The notes: generated by a model from the letters alone, not told the origin. Positions 1-7,494 are shown, counted from the first letter of the stretch. The stretch: DNA of 34,144 nt from Alkalicoccus luteus (GCF_012034335.1 NZ_JAATHJ010000037.1:1-34144), one strand, 5' to 3'. A program made the numbers and translations.

Positions 1-50
1 GCTACATATCGACGGAATACCTTATCGTAGTGTTTTTTCTCCGTGCTCAT
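1..50 (-). CDS. Start of an unidentified gene, cut by the window edge
   Basis: Reading leftward, an ATG at 50-48 follows a strong GGAGGAGG ribosome binding site about 7 bases upstream and opens a frame with no stop to the window edge. The 16 visible residues begin MSTEKKHYDKVFRRYV. They are basic and aromatic, somewhat like the N-termini of small transposase or DNA-binding proteins, but this is too short to identify. The repeat cluster at 139-242 lies just upstream, so gene and repeats may belong to one old mobile element. That is inference. Confidence 0.45.
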   Translation of the reverse strand, partial: MSTEKKHYDKVFRRYV

Positions 51-138
51 TCCCGGTTCCTCCTCCACTGCTTTCGTTTCACTCAGACTACCACATGGAC
101 GTGTCTACTTTTTATACTAGCTTCATTAGTTGATGCTC

Positions 139-242
139 ATGAACGCTTTCCGGCGAAGGTTAACGCTTTGCGACTGAAGTTAATGATTTTTAAAAGCAAC
201 GTTAATGCTTTTGCGGCAAAAGTTGAACACTTTCCGGTCGCG
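139..242. repeat. Cluster of five degenerate 20-22 bp repeats
   Basis: Five head-to-tail units start near 139, 159, 179, 201 and 222. The rough consensus is GTTAAYGCTTTYCGGCGAAA. Examples are GTTAACGCTTTGCGACTGAA and GTTAATGCTTTTGCGGCAAA. The units are contiguous, with no unique spacers. Multiple ~20-bp subterminal repeats are typical of IS21-type element ends, and a related cluster occurs at 29852-29891. An open frame of 72 codons crosses the region but is explained by the repeats. Confidence 0.6.
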
Positions 243-249
243 CACTAAA

Positions 250-278
250 AAAAGCAGGCCCGATTCAGGCCTGCTTTT
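250..278 (-). terminator. Terminator of the CobW-type gene, with its stop codon in the loop
   Basis: Perfect 11-bp stem AAAAGCAGGCC/GGCCTGCTTTT (250-260 and 268-278) with a 7-base loop. On the minus strand it is followed by a T run (complement of the A run at 247-253). The TGA stop of the GTPase gene (265-267) lies inside the loop. Confidence 0.85.
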
Positions 279-1188
279 GCTGCTCCAGCTCTCTCATCGC
301 GTGATGCAGTGCGTCGTGATCGAGCTGATCGCCGATGAAGACGAGCGTGTTCGTATACTTTAAATCGGCCGGCTGATAGACCGGCATGCCGTAGGAGTAC
401 TGAAATAACAGCGTTTTCCCTTCTTGGAAACGAAGGTAGCCTTTGATGCGATAAATCGAATCCGGCATGTCACGCAAAAACGACTCAAACTGCTCCTCGT
501 CGATTGGCTTAGAAAACGTATAAACAAACGTTTTAATGTGCAGCTGGTCAGCGGCGTGCAGCTTGATGTGATCTCTTGTTACCTTTTTCCGGGCCGCGGT
601 TAACTCAGTCGGGTCCACCCTCGCAAAGGTCGTCGGCACGATGTTTCCATCCGGATTAAGCGCACGAATCTCCGCTTCGATTGCTTGTTTGTCGTCAGCC
701 GAAACGCTGTCGATTTTATTTAACAGCACAAGATCCGCGTGCTTCACCTGCTCCGAGATGAGCTGGCGCATCTGCACATTCAGCGTATCCCGCTTCTGCC
801 AAGTTACCGAGTCGAGCAGTGTGATGACAGACTTTATATTTAATCGATTAGCAAGCATCGGCGAGAGCGACGCGTGCAGCACGTCGACCGGATGAGCGAT
901 GCCTGTTGTTTCGATATAGATAGCGTCCAGGTCGTGATCCTGGACCAGTCCGGCCAGTTTAATCTCCAGCTTGTCTGACAGCGTGCAGCAGACGCAGCCG
1001 TTTAACAGTTCCTGCAGCGGTGTATCGTTTGGCACCGCATCGGAATCAATAGAGACGTTTCCCATTTCATTCATAACGACACCGATTTTTCTTCCCTGCT
1101 CCTTCTCATGCTCAAGCAGACGCTGCAGAAGCGTCGTTTTTCCTGCTCCTAAAAATCCGGACAGCACAATGATTTCGACTTGTTTCAT
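265..1188 (-). CDS. CobW/COG0523-family GTPase (metallochaperone)
   Basis: A 307-residue G3E-family P-loop GTPase. It shows Walker A GFLGAGKTT (11-19), the metal-binding motif GCVCC (64-68), ETTG near 93-96, NKID for guanine recognition (157-160), and a C-terminal CobW domain (about 215-300). Family members bind zinc or other transition metals and deliver them to client enzymes using GTP; the metal here cannot be read from sequence. The length matches YjiA-type members and is shorter than the long zinc-regulated ZagA/YciC type. The start follows a GGGTGAATC-like leader. The gene stands alone, with its own terminator overlapping the stop codon. No clear Zur box is present; a weak dyad lies upstream at 1215-1249. 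Confidence 0.93.
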   Translation of the reverse strand: MKQVEIIVLSGFLGAGKTTLLQRLLEHEKEQGRKIGVVMNEMGNVSIDSDAVPNDTPLQELLNGCVCCTLSDKLEIKLAGLVQDHDLDAIYIETTGIAHPVDVLHASLSPMLANRLNIKSVITLLDSVTWQKRDTLNVQMRQLISEQVKHADLVLLNKIDSVSADDKQAIEAEIRALNPDGNIVPTTFARVDPTELTAARKKVTRDHIKLHAADQLHIKTFVYTFSKPIDEEQFESFLRDMPDSIYRIKGYLRFQEGKTLLFQYSYGMPVYQPADLKYTNTLVFIGDQLDHDALHHAMRELEQQKQA

Positions 1189-1214
1189 CCTGATTCACCC
1201 TTTCTGACTTGCTC

Positions 1215-1249
1215 CCTTACGATAACGTATTTCGTGATAAAACGTAAGG
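1215..1249. promoter_or_regulatory. Dyad between the divergent GTPase and hydrolase genes
   Basis: CCTTACG at 1215-1221 and CGTAAGG at 1243-1249 form perfect 7-bp inverted arms around an AT-rich centre that contains ACGTATTTCGT. It lies 27 bp upstream of the GTPase start. Some bases recall halves of a Bacillus Zur box, but the halves are not in Zur order. It could equally be a hairpin in the leader. Weak support. Confidence 0.25.
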
Positions 1250-1756
1250 CTTCCGCTTTGCTTTTTTACTCGTTTCCTTTTACACGTGCTTTTTCAACGG
1301 ATAGTGGTAAACTAATATCACTACAATCGTCGCGTGAGAAAAAGAAGGAGGTAAAGAGCGTGAATAGCTACTGGTTAGCGAAGACATTTCACTCTTCGTA
1401 CGGGTATGTAAGGTATGGGATTTGCGGAGAGGGACCGCCGCTCGTTCTCGTTCACGGCACCCCTTGGTCTTCCTTTAACTGGCGGCATCTGATTCCGGGA
1501 TTAAGCGAATGGTTTACGGTCTATTACTACGACTTAGTCGGGTATGGAAAGTCTGAAAAAGCGACCGGCGACGTCTCCCTCGGCATTCAGCATCACGTGC
1601 TGCACGAGCTGCTTGAGGAATGGCGGATCAACGAGCCTGTAGTTGTTGGCCATGATTTCGGCGGGACGACTGCGCTCCGAACGCACCTGCTGCTGGATGT
1701 GCCGTATCGCAAGCTTGTACTCATTGACCCTGTCGCGCTCGCTCCGTGGGGGTCTT

Positions 1757-1764
1757 CCTTTTTT
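1757..1764. repeat. Target site duplication, left copy
   Basis: CCTTTTTT directly abuts the element's left end. An identical copy at 5630-5637 abuts the right end. Eight bases is the length usual for ISL3-family insertion. Confidence 0.93.
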
Positions 1765-1788
1765 GGGTATTCGGATTTTATGGTGGAA
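1765..1788 (+). repeat. Left terminal inverted repeat
   Basis: Begins GGGTATTCGGATTTTATGG and ends GTGGAA. It pairs with the right end at 20 of 24 positions and starts with the GGG-TCTTC-like bases typical of ISL3 ends. The stop codons of the transposase (minus strand) and of the truncated hydrolase (plus strand) lie just inside it, within 1795-1800. Confidence 0.9.
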
Positions 1789-1794
1789 AAGGGC

Positions 1795-3117
1795 TTATAA
1801 ATCACCCTTCTCCAAATTCTTAATAAGTGTGGAAAAATCGACACCAAAGTTGTCTGTAATGTTATGATCATTCACTTCATACCAATTGAAATTATCGTGT
1901 AACATAGCTTTATTGAAAGCACTTGAATTAAATCGTGGCTTACGCTTTTTATGGAGCTTCTCATTGAAAAGGATTTTGGTTCGTAAGGCATCAAACGAGT
2001 AACCTCTACCCATTCGCTCTACCTGCCTAATAATGCTGTTAATTGACTCCGTATAAGCGTTAGTGAGCCTTTTATCAAAGTAGTTGAATATTTCGACATG
2101 CCAGTTGTCTACGGCTCTCACGAGGTCTTTATATGCATCTTTAGAGTTACTGGACATACAACGGTGTCTCCATTGACTATAACGAAGACGACCTTCATCT
2201 GAATCAGGAGTATCCCATATCCAGTAAAACTCTTCTTTGAGTTCATAGGCTTCTTTTAAGGCAGGAAGATTACCTAACCAAGTCTCTAAGAGGAATGATT
2301 CACGTTCATTTAGATCGTGTTTACGCTTTAGAAGGATAAACCTTTCACGCATAAGGGTACGTCTTTCTTTTTGGCTCATATGAGCTTTCAAAGACTTTCT
2401 GACGTTATCTAAGGCTTGATTAGCCATTCTAACTACATGAAACTTATCTACGACCACTTTAGCGTGTGGAAGGATAGTGTTCACTGCGTCTTTGTAGGGC
2501 TTCCACATATCCATTGTGACGTACTCAATATAAGTCCTGTCACTGATTTCTGAAAGACGTTGGATGACTGTTTCCTTGTTACGGTTAGGCTTGATGTCAT
2601 AAATAGTCCTGCGTTCAATATTAGTCAATACAAGCCGAGGTCTTCGGATAATATGTATCTCGTCTATCCCAAGCCACTTAGGAGTTTCAAACTGGTATTC
2701 ACGTTCTTTGAGTGCCACATAGTCCTTAAAAACGTTCCTAATAGTTTTCTCGTCAACGCCAACGCTTTCTGCGACTTCTACAAAGGTCTTAGACATGGAT
2801 TGCTCTTGAATAGACTTTAAAAGCCTTTTGGTCATACTACGCTTTTCATCTACAGATACTAGGCGTTCCCAGAAGGTAGATCCGCATTCACGACACTTGT
2901 ATCGTCTACGGTTCAATTGTAAGCCCACTCGCTTTAAACGAATGGGCAAATCCATAATTAGTTGATTTCTTGAACTGTGTTTGTACAACTTGTCAAAACC
3001 ACATTCAGGACAACGTTCAGGTGGTCCGACTGCTTCAACTTTAAACATCATATCGGTTTCATTTTCTTGTGGTGATTCTATTGTTTTAATGTCTGGTAGG
3101 GATAATAAGTCTGACAT
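1795..3117 (-). CDS. tnpA: ISL3-family transposase
   Basis: A 440-residue DDE transposase that moves the element. An N-terminal zinc-binding region has CPECG and CRECG pairs, followed by a helix-turn-helix region and the catalytic core. Core motifs are LGIDEIHI (first Asp), VTMDMWKPYKDAV (second Asp, with a typical W-x-P-Y motif), and NAYTESINSIIRQ near the C-terminus for the Glu. Length is normal for ISL3 and the gene looks intact. An ATG at 3126 is also in frame, but AAAGG directly touches it; the same site is 9 bases from the ATG at 3117, which is therefore preferred. The stop is 7 bp inside the left inverted repeat. The gene lies downstream of merA in the same direction. Confidence 0.93.
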   Translation of the reverse strand: MSDLLSLPDIKTIESPQENETDMMFKVEAVGPPERCPECGFDKLYKHSSRNQLIMDLPIRLKRVGLQLNRRRYKCRECGSTFWERLVSVDEKRSMTKRLLKSIQEQSMSKTFVEVAESVGVDEKTIRNVFKDYVALKEREYQFETPKWLGIDEIHIIRRPRLVLTNIERRTIYDIKPNRNKETVIQRLSEISDRTYIEYVTMDMWKPYKDAVNTILPHAKVVVDKFHVVRMANQALDNVRKSLKAHMSQKERRTLMRERFILLKRKHDLNERESFLLETWLGNLPALKEAYELKEEFYWIWDTPDSDEGRLRYSQWRHRCMSSNSKDAYKDLVRAVDNWHVEIFNYFDKRLTNAYTESINSIIRQVERMGRGYSFDALRTKILFNEKLHKKRKPRFNSSAFNKAMLHDNFNWYEVNDHNITDNFGVDFSTLIKNLEKGDL

Positions 3118-3152
3118 ATTGTTCATCCTTTATTACTCTGCGGTGTTAAGGT

Positions 3153-3210
3153 ATCAAATATAGATTTGATGTCGAAATCATCAGTGTTAAATTATTTTTG
3201 TGACCACAAA
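3153..3210. promoter_or_regulatory. Two palindromes upstream of the transposase gene
   Basis: The 240-bp gap between merA and the transposase holds ATCAAA-N6-TTTGAT (3153-3158/3165-3170) and TTTGTGACCACAAA (3197-3210). Both lie within 100 bp of the transposase start and could be operators or hairpins that limit transposase expression. No function is shown by sequence alone. A short GGGAA/TTCCC hairpin near 3336-3359 at the merA stop is a poor terminator, with its T run in the loop. Confidence 0.35.
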
Positions 3211-3358
3211 TGCACTTAGAAAATCCCTTAAAGCATTTATATAATGGGTGATCGCAAAATAGTGTATGAAATCCTTTTGTAGACTTTGCTAAACTACTGC
3301 ACACTTTAGTACAGTATTAGCTGGTTCACTTGAATAGGGAATTGTAAAAAAAGTTCCC

Positions 3359-4999
3359 TTAGCCTGCACAACAAGATAATTTCGAAACATTTTTATCGAA
3401 CGTAAGTGCAGCTAATTTTAGCCCTTCAGCCATTGTTAAATATGGTGCTAGGGTTTCTGTTAAATCTTCTATCGTTAAGTTAAATTTAACAGCTAATGAT
3501 GCTGCATAGATGACATCTCCTGCATTCTCAGATACAATATGAACCCCTAATACTTTTAGTGTTTCTGCATCTGCTACTAGTTTAAATACACCGGTTGTTT
3601 CACGGTTTACAATTGCTCTTGGAACAGCATCTAAAGGTAATACAGATGTCTTCACATCATACCCTTTCTCTTTTGCTTGTTCTTCTGTTAAACCAACCGT
3701 TGCAACCGTTGGATTCGTAAACGTAACAGCAGGAACTACCGATAAATCTATTTTTTTGTTTAACCCACCGATAGCATTATCAGTAATAATTCCACCTTCA
3801 TAGGCTGCTACATATACAAATTGCGGTCCTAACGTCACATCTCCTGCTGCATAAATCTTTTCATTACTTGTTTGACCAAAATCATTGATCAGGATTTCAT
3901 TATTTTTTCCGGTTTCAACACCTGCCGCACTTAAATTTAAAGAATCCGTATTTGGTTTTCTTCCAGTGGCAACAAGTAACTGATCTGATTCAATAACTTC
4001 TTTACTGCCATTTACTGTTACGTAAACCTTTTTTATCTCTCCACTTTGTACAACACGCTCAAAAGTTGCCCCTTTGACAAGGTTTATACCCTGTTCAATT
4101 AACGCTTTTTCAACTGACTCTGAAATCTCAGGATCATACTCCTTTAAAAGTCGCTCACTTCTTTGCATAAGCGTTATTTCTGAACCTAAATGATGAAATA
4201 GTTGTCCAAGCTCCATTCCAATGTATCCTGAACCAATTACAGTTAATCGTTTTGGTATTTTCTTTAACTCAAGAAGTGTTGTACTAGTTAAATAGTCCAT
4301 TTCTTCAAGTCCTGAAATTTGGGGCAACGAAGGAGATGCACCTGTTGCAATTAAAAAGCGTTTTGCAGATAACTTTGCCCCATTGACCTCAACCGTACTA
4401 GCATCAACGAATTTTGCTTCACCTTTAATTAAATCAAAATTATATTCATCAATTAAATCCACATATTTTTGATTCCGAAGTTCGCTCACCAATTTATCCT
4501 TTTGCGTGATTAAACTAGCTAAATCCACTTCTCCAGCGGATGTTTGTAAACCTATAAACGGGTTGTCTTTTGATAAATGATTGATTTCCCCTGCCCTAAG
4601 AAGAGTTTTTGACGGAACACAGCCAATATTCACACAGGTTCCCCCAACCGTTCCACGCTCAATCATTCCAACTTTTGCACCGTATTCTATAGCTTTAATT
4701 GCCGATGAAAAGGCAGCAGCACCAGAACCAATAATAAGAAGGTCATAATTGTCTTCATTACTTAACGCCACGTTTTCTAGTGATGATACTTCTTCAATTT
4801 CTCTGGCTTTGTAATTTGCTTCATCAATCGCCTTTATTGCACTTTCAACCTCAATATCATTGGGTAGTTCAAATACTGCTTCACCACGACGAAAACTAGA
4901 CTCAATATTTTTAGCACCTATCTTTTCAAGTGCTGATTCAACGTGTTTTTCACAACCCGCACAGGTCATTCCTTGAATGTTTACCTTAAATTTATTCAT
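3359..4999 (-). CDS. merA: Mercuric reductase MerA
   Basis: A 546-residue cytoplasmic FAD flavoprotein of the pyridine nucleotide-disulfide oxidoreductase family; it reduces Hg(II) to volatile Hg(0) with NADPH. An N-terminal heavy-metal-associated domain carries GMTCAGC (10-16). The FAD-binding glycine motif is [11 protein letters not shown] (90-100), the redox disulfide is [12 protein letters not shown] (Cys122 and Cys127), and the C-terminal vicinal pair is Cys543-Cys544 near the end, all diagnostic of MerA. One N-terminal metal domain is present, as in Gram-negative MerA; many Bacillus MerA proteins have two (from memory). The ATG at 4999 follows AAAGGGG. It lies 24 bp downstream of merR and is presumably cotranscribed from the MerR-controlled promoter. 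It is AT-rich compared with flanking genes. Confidence 0.97.
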   Translation of the reverse strand: MNKFKVNIQGMTCAGCEKHVESALEKIGAKNIESSFRRGEAVFELPNDIEVESAIKAIDEANYKAREIEEVSSLENVALSNEDNYDLLIIGSGAAAFSSAIKAIEYGAKVGMIERGTVGGTCVNIGCVPSKTLLRAGEINHLSKDNPFIGLQTSAGEVDLASLITQKDKLVSELRNQKYVDLIDEYNFDLIKGEAKFVDASTVEVNGAKLSAKRFLIATGASPSLPQISGLEEMDYLTSTTLLELKKIPKRLTVIGSGYIGMELGQLFHHLGSEITLMQRSERLLKEYDPEISESVEKALIEQGINLVKGATFERVVQSGEIKKVYVTVNGSKEVIESDQLLVATGRKPNTDSLNLSAAGVETGKNNEILINDFGQTSNEKIYAAGDVTLGPQFVYVAAYEGGIITDNAIGGLNKKIDLSVVPAVTFTNPTVATVGLTEEQAKEKGYDVKTSVLPLDAVPRAIVNRETTGVFKLVADAETLKVLGVHIVSENAGDVIYAASLAVKFNLTIEDLTETLAPYLTMAEGLKLAALTFDKNVSKLSCCAG

Positions 5000-5023
5000 A
5001 ATAAAGCCCCTTTCGTTAATCTC

Positions 5024-5416
5024 TCATGTTAATGTTTCTATTATTGGACACGAATGTAATTGCTTTTCATCTGGACATCGTTGTTTTAAGTCGTCTAACA
5101 TAGTTTCAATTCGTTTTAAATCCTCTATTTGTTTTTGAACTTCCTTTTGTTTTTTAGAAACAAATTCGAACATATCTTGACAACGAACTTCATCTTTATC
5201 TACAACACCAAGTAATTTATAAATCTCGTTTAAAGAAAATCCAAGTTCCTGTATTCGTTTAATAAACCCAACACGCTTAACGTCATCATATGAATATATC
5301 CGATAACCAGCTTCCGTTCGGTGAGGTTCTTGTAGTAAATTTTTTCGCTCGTAATATCTAATCGTTTCTTTATTAACGCCACATTTTTCTGCAAACTCAC
5401 TAATGCGGTAAATCAT
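5024..5416 (-). CDS. merR: Mercury-responsive regulator MerR
   Basis: A 130-residue MerR-family regulator. The N-terminal winged helix-turn-helix (1-70) includes ETIRYYERKNLL. A long dimerization helix follows, and the three Hg(II) ligands Cys79, Cys114 and Cys123 sit exactly at the positions known from Bacillus MerR. It represses the mer promoter without metal and activates it with Hg(II) by untwisting the DNA. The start ATG at 5416 follows GGGGTGA. It is the first gene of a merR-merA operon, the Gram-positive arrangement in which merR is autoregulated, and not divergent as in Tn501/Tn21. Its promoter is at 5436-5467. Confidence 0.96.
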   Translation of the reverse strand: MIYRISEFAEKCGVNKETIRYYERKNLLQEPHRTEAGYRIYSYDDVKRVGFIKRIQELGFSLNEIYKLLGVVDKDEVRCQDMFEFVSKKQKEVQKQIEDLKRIETMLDDLKQRCPDEKQLHSCPIIETLT

Positions 5417-5435
5417 CTTATTTCACCCCATGAAT

Positions 5436-5467
5436 ATTATAAACCGTGTACCATAGTACACGGTCAA
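5436..5467 (-). promoter_or_regulatory. mer promoter and MerR operator
   Basis: On the minus strand TTGACC (complement of 5462-5467) and TATAAT (complement of 5436-5441) are separated by 20 bp, longer than the usual 17. An over-long spacer is the hallmark of MerR-activated promoters. Centred in the spacer is the dyad ACCGTGTAC-N4-GTACACGGT (5443-5451/5456-5464), with perfect 9-bp arms. It drives merR-merA, and possibly the downstream transposase. Confidence 0.92.
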
Positions 5468-5605
5468 GTAAATTGGACTATTTTATTTTTTTCCCAACGT
5501 ATCACTCGTATGTGATTGATACTTTTATAATACTATTGATTGTCCTAACATCCCACTAGAAAATCCGATTTAAACACCAGTTGTTTTTAAACTATTAAAA
5601 AGTAA

Positions 5606-5629
5606 TTCCACTATATATTCCGAAGACCC
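5606..5629 (-). repeat. Right terminal inverted repeat
   Basis: Read on the minus strand it begins GGGTCTTCGGAATATATAGT and ends GGAA. It matches the left end at 20 of 24 positions. Between it and the mer promoter are about 138 bp of AT-rich DNA with a small ATCAC/GTGAT dyad and no gene. Confidence 0.9.
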
Positions 5630-5637
5630 CCTTTTTT
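5630..5637. repeat. Target site duplication, right copy
   Basis: CCTTTTTT, identical to 1757-1764, immediately beyond the right inverted repeat. The hydrolase frame resumes at 5638 (TCA). Confidence 0.93.
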
Positions 5638-6066
5638 TCACACGTGTCGACCTATGAAAATGCGTTTCGCGGCATTCCCGGCTATATTCACGAAGCGATG
5701 GTCTCCGCCTATGTTCAGGACGCCATGTATACGCCGATGCCGGCCGATACGCTGAAAGGCACGATCACACCCTGGCTGAAAGAAACCGGTCAGGCTGCGT
5801 TTTACCGGCAAATCGCGCAGGCAGATCAGCGCTACACGGACGAAATTGAACCGTTGTATGAATCGATGACGGTGCCGACGCTCATTATCTGGGGCGCAGA
5901 AGACGAATGGATTCCAATTGGGAAAGGGCGCGAGCTGCGCAGGAAAATTCCACATGCGGACTTTCGCTCGATTCCGAACGCAGGCCATCTCGTGCAGGAA
6001 GATCAGCCTGCGACCCTGCTTGCCTATTTGGCACGCTATCTAATAGATAACGAGAATGCTATTTAG
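5638..6066 (+). pseudogene. Alpha/beta hydrolase, 3' half
   Basis: Continuation of the hydrolase begun at 1360. The 142 codons from 5638 start SHVSTYENAF and hold the cap/lid region, the catalytic acid region (LIIWGAEDEW) and the catalytic His (AGHLVQEDQP). A GTG at 5644 could in principle start translation, but no ribosome binding site precedes it and the nucleophile is missing, so no active enzyme is expected. The sequence shows no other damage, so the insertion is probably recent. The TAG stop at 6064-6066 overlaps the stop of the convergent LuxR-type gene by 8 bp. Confidence 0.93.
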
Positions 6067-6715
6067 CTTTACGTACATGACTGATCACGATCCAGCCATC
6101 ACGAATGCCCTGCTGAATAAGAGCCGGCTTTCGCTTGCTCGACAGGTTCAGCTTGTGAAAAATGCGGTTCAGCATGCTCGTAATCGAATTTGGCGAATAA
6201 TACAGCGTGCGGGCGATTTCTTTGTTGTTTTTGCCTGACAGCACTTCTTGAATAACGATCCGCTCCGAAGCGGACAAGCACTCCGGCAACAGTTCCGGGT
6301 TCATGATGATTTCGCGCTCCCGCAGCTGCGGCTGCACAGCCGGCATGTCACGCACGAGCTGGATCACCGCGTCTGATGAACAATAGTATCCTTTATAGTG
6401 AATCGTAAGCCCGACAAGCTTTCGGTGGGAATAAATATCCTCATAAGCAGCCACGACATCAAACCAGAGGGCGAGCCGCTTATTTTCTTCGTACGTCAGC
6501 GTTCTTTCCGTAAAAAGGACGTTGTAGTCATGCTCTTTCACGTTTGGCAATGGCGCAATTTTAAACGGCAGGCCCGCGTCGGCAAACCAGATCACGGTGC
6601 TCGCGGGCGGTTCGATCGTATCATCCTCCTGCAGCTGGGCGTCGATCTCCGCCATCCACTGCTGATCCACCGTGCAATACCATCCCTTTTTGCGATAGGC
6701 TTTCTGTTTAGGCAT
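6059..6715 (-). CDS. LuxR-type transcriptional regulator
   Basis: A 218-residue protein with a C-terminal LuxR/NarL helix-turn-helix (about 147-205): LSASERIVIQEVLSGKNNKE, IARTLYYSP, then NSITSMLNRIFHKL. The N-terminal 140 residues are not a recognised receiver domain: the phosphoacceptor Asp pattern and the conserved Lys of response regulators are not evident. It may sense a ligand or act alone. It is single and converges on the broken hydrolase gene with an 8-bp stop overlap. The start at 6715 follows AGGTGGGAG. Its target genes are unknown. Confidence 0.82.
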   Translation of the reverse strand: MPKQKAYRKKGWYCTVDQQWMAEIDAQLQEDDTIEPPASTVIWFADAGLPFKIAPLPNVKEHDYNVLFTERTLTYEENKRLALWFDVVAAYEDIYSHRKLVGLTIHYKGYYCSSDAVIQLVRDMPAVQPQLREREIIMNPELLPECLSASERIVIQEVLSGKNNKEIARTLYYSPNSITSMLNRIFHKLNLSSKRKPALIQQGIRDGWIVISHVRKAK

Positions 6716-7032
6716 TGTTCACTCCCACCTTCCCTTCACCTACTCCTTCTCTATTTAACTAACAACACCTTGTGTTTTAGAGAAGATCCGATATTATTGA
6801 CGAAAAAGCCGCATGCTCCTTTTTCATCAACCGATTTCATTTATGAAATACGAAGCAGTCTTCATTAGGATAAATGTTGATAAGGAATTGCATGCTGCAA
6901 CAGATCTCTCTCTGATGACGCTGAACCTGTAAATGGTGAGTCCTATTCGATCCCGCGGGTCATATGATAGGATGAAAATAACTCATTAGCAGACCATTAT
7001 TTTCGGTCAAATCAGGAAAGGGAGTGCAGGCA
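6716..7032. other. Intergenic region between divergent LuxR-type and flavodoxin genes
   Basis: 317 bp with the leaders of both divergent genes. Apart from the two ribosome binding sites (AGGTGGGAG on minus; AAAGGGAG at about 7016-7023 on plus), no convincing promoter, RNA gene or small open frame was found. Confidence 0.5.
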
Positions 7033-7494
7033 ATGTCAGTTCTGCTCGTTTACGCGACGCTCAGCGGTCACACGGAAGAGCTTGCGGAGTTAATCAAGGA
7101 TCGGTTGGAAGAAGCGGATATAACCGTGGATGTCAAAGAGGCATATGAAGCAGAGCCGCACGAATTTGCTTCCTACGACCTTGTTATTATCGGCACGTAT
7201 ACGTTCGGCGACGGAGATATTCCTGATGACGTGATTGATTTTTACGAAGAGCTGCAGCAAACCGACCTGACAGGACAGCTATTCGCTTTGTTTGGCTCGG
7301 GAGATACGAGCTACGAGCATTTTGCAGGTGCTGTCGACCGGATGGATGAAGCAATTCGCGAGCAGCAAGGCATGTTGATCGCGACAAAAATGAAGTTCGA
7401 TTCCGACAACGATATACAGGAAACGGAAGAGCAAGTGGACACGTTTGTTGCGGAGATTTTAGACGCTCGCGATCAATGGCAGGTTCACGGATAG
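7033..7494 (+). CDS. Flavodoxin
   Basis: A 153-residue FMN-binding electron carrier of short-chain flavodoxin type. The phosphate-binding loop YATLSGHTEE is at residues 7-16, and aromatic isoalloxazine-binding loops follow at GTYTFGDGDIPD and GSGDTSYEHFAGAV. The protein is very acidic, as usual for flavodoxins. In Bacillus, YkuN/YkuP-type flavodoxins donate electrons to fatty-acid desaturase, P450 BioI and similar partners; no partner is next door here. A GTG at 7024 is in frame, but AAAGGGA directly touches it; the ATG at 7033 has correct spacing. A strong terminator follows. Confidence 0.93.
   Translation: MSVLLVYATLSGHTEELAELIKDRLEEADITVDVKEAYEAEPHEFASYDLVIIGTYTFGDGDIPDDVIDFYEELQQTDLTGQLFALFGSGDTSYEHFAGAVDRMDEAIREQQGMLIATKMKFDSDNDIQETEEQVDTFVAEILDARDQWQVHG

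Larger units (their letters stand above)
1360..1800 (+). pseudogene. Alpha/beta hydrolase, 5' half, interrupted by a mobile element
   Basis: N-terminal half of an alpha/beta hydrolase. GTG start at 1360 follows AAGGAGG at 1345-1351. Native sequence runs 135 codons to 1764; 11 more codons and the TAA at 1798-1800 come from the inserted element. Visible are the oxyanion-hole motif HGTPW (32-36) and the nucleophile elbow GHDFGG (97-102) with Asp99. An Asp nucleophile marks the epoxide hydrolase/haloalkane dehalogenase-like branch rather than a serine esterase. The acid and catalytic His lie in the other half (5638-6066), so this product cannot be active. Joining 1764 to 5638 restores the frame exactly, giving GSSFF-SHVSTYENAF. 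Confidence 0.93.
1765..5629 (-). mobile_element. ISL3-family transposon carrying merR and merA (3865 bp)
   Basis: Complete element bounded by 24-bp terminal inverted repeats matching at 20 of 24 positions (1765-1788 and 5606-5629) and by a perfect 8-bp duplication of CCTTTTTT. It contains an ISL3-type DDE transposase next to the left end, and merA and merR between the transposase and the right end, all on the minus strand. It is visibly AT-richer than its surroundings, which suggests transfer from another host. It interrupts an alpha/beta hydrolase gene whose frame is restored by precise removal. ISL3-type elements with passenger genes are known (ISPpu12, from memory), so this fits a transporter-IS rather than a plain IS. 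No second IS copy flanks the mer genes, so it is not a composite transposon. Confidence 0.93.

Noticed and set aside
139-242. Short repeats resembling a CRISPR array
   Set aside because: Units are contiguous, degenerate and only ~20 bp, with no unique spacers and no cas genes nearby.
30-248. 72-codon open frame on the plus strand
   Set aside because: It has no ribosome binding site and its second half is made of the repeat units. A better supported gene start lies on the opposite strand at 50.
5644-6066. Separate functional gene starting at GTG 5644
   Set aside because: No ribosome binding site, and the protein is only the C-terminal half of the hydrolase without its nucleophile.
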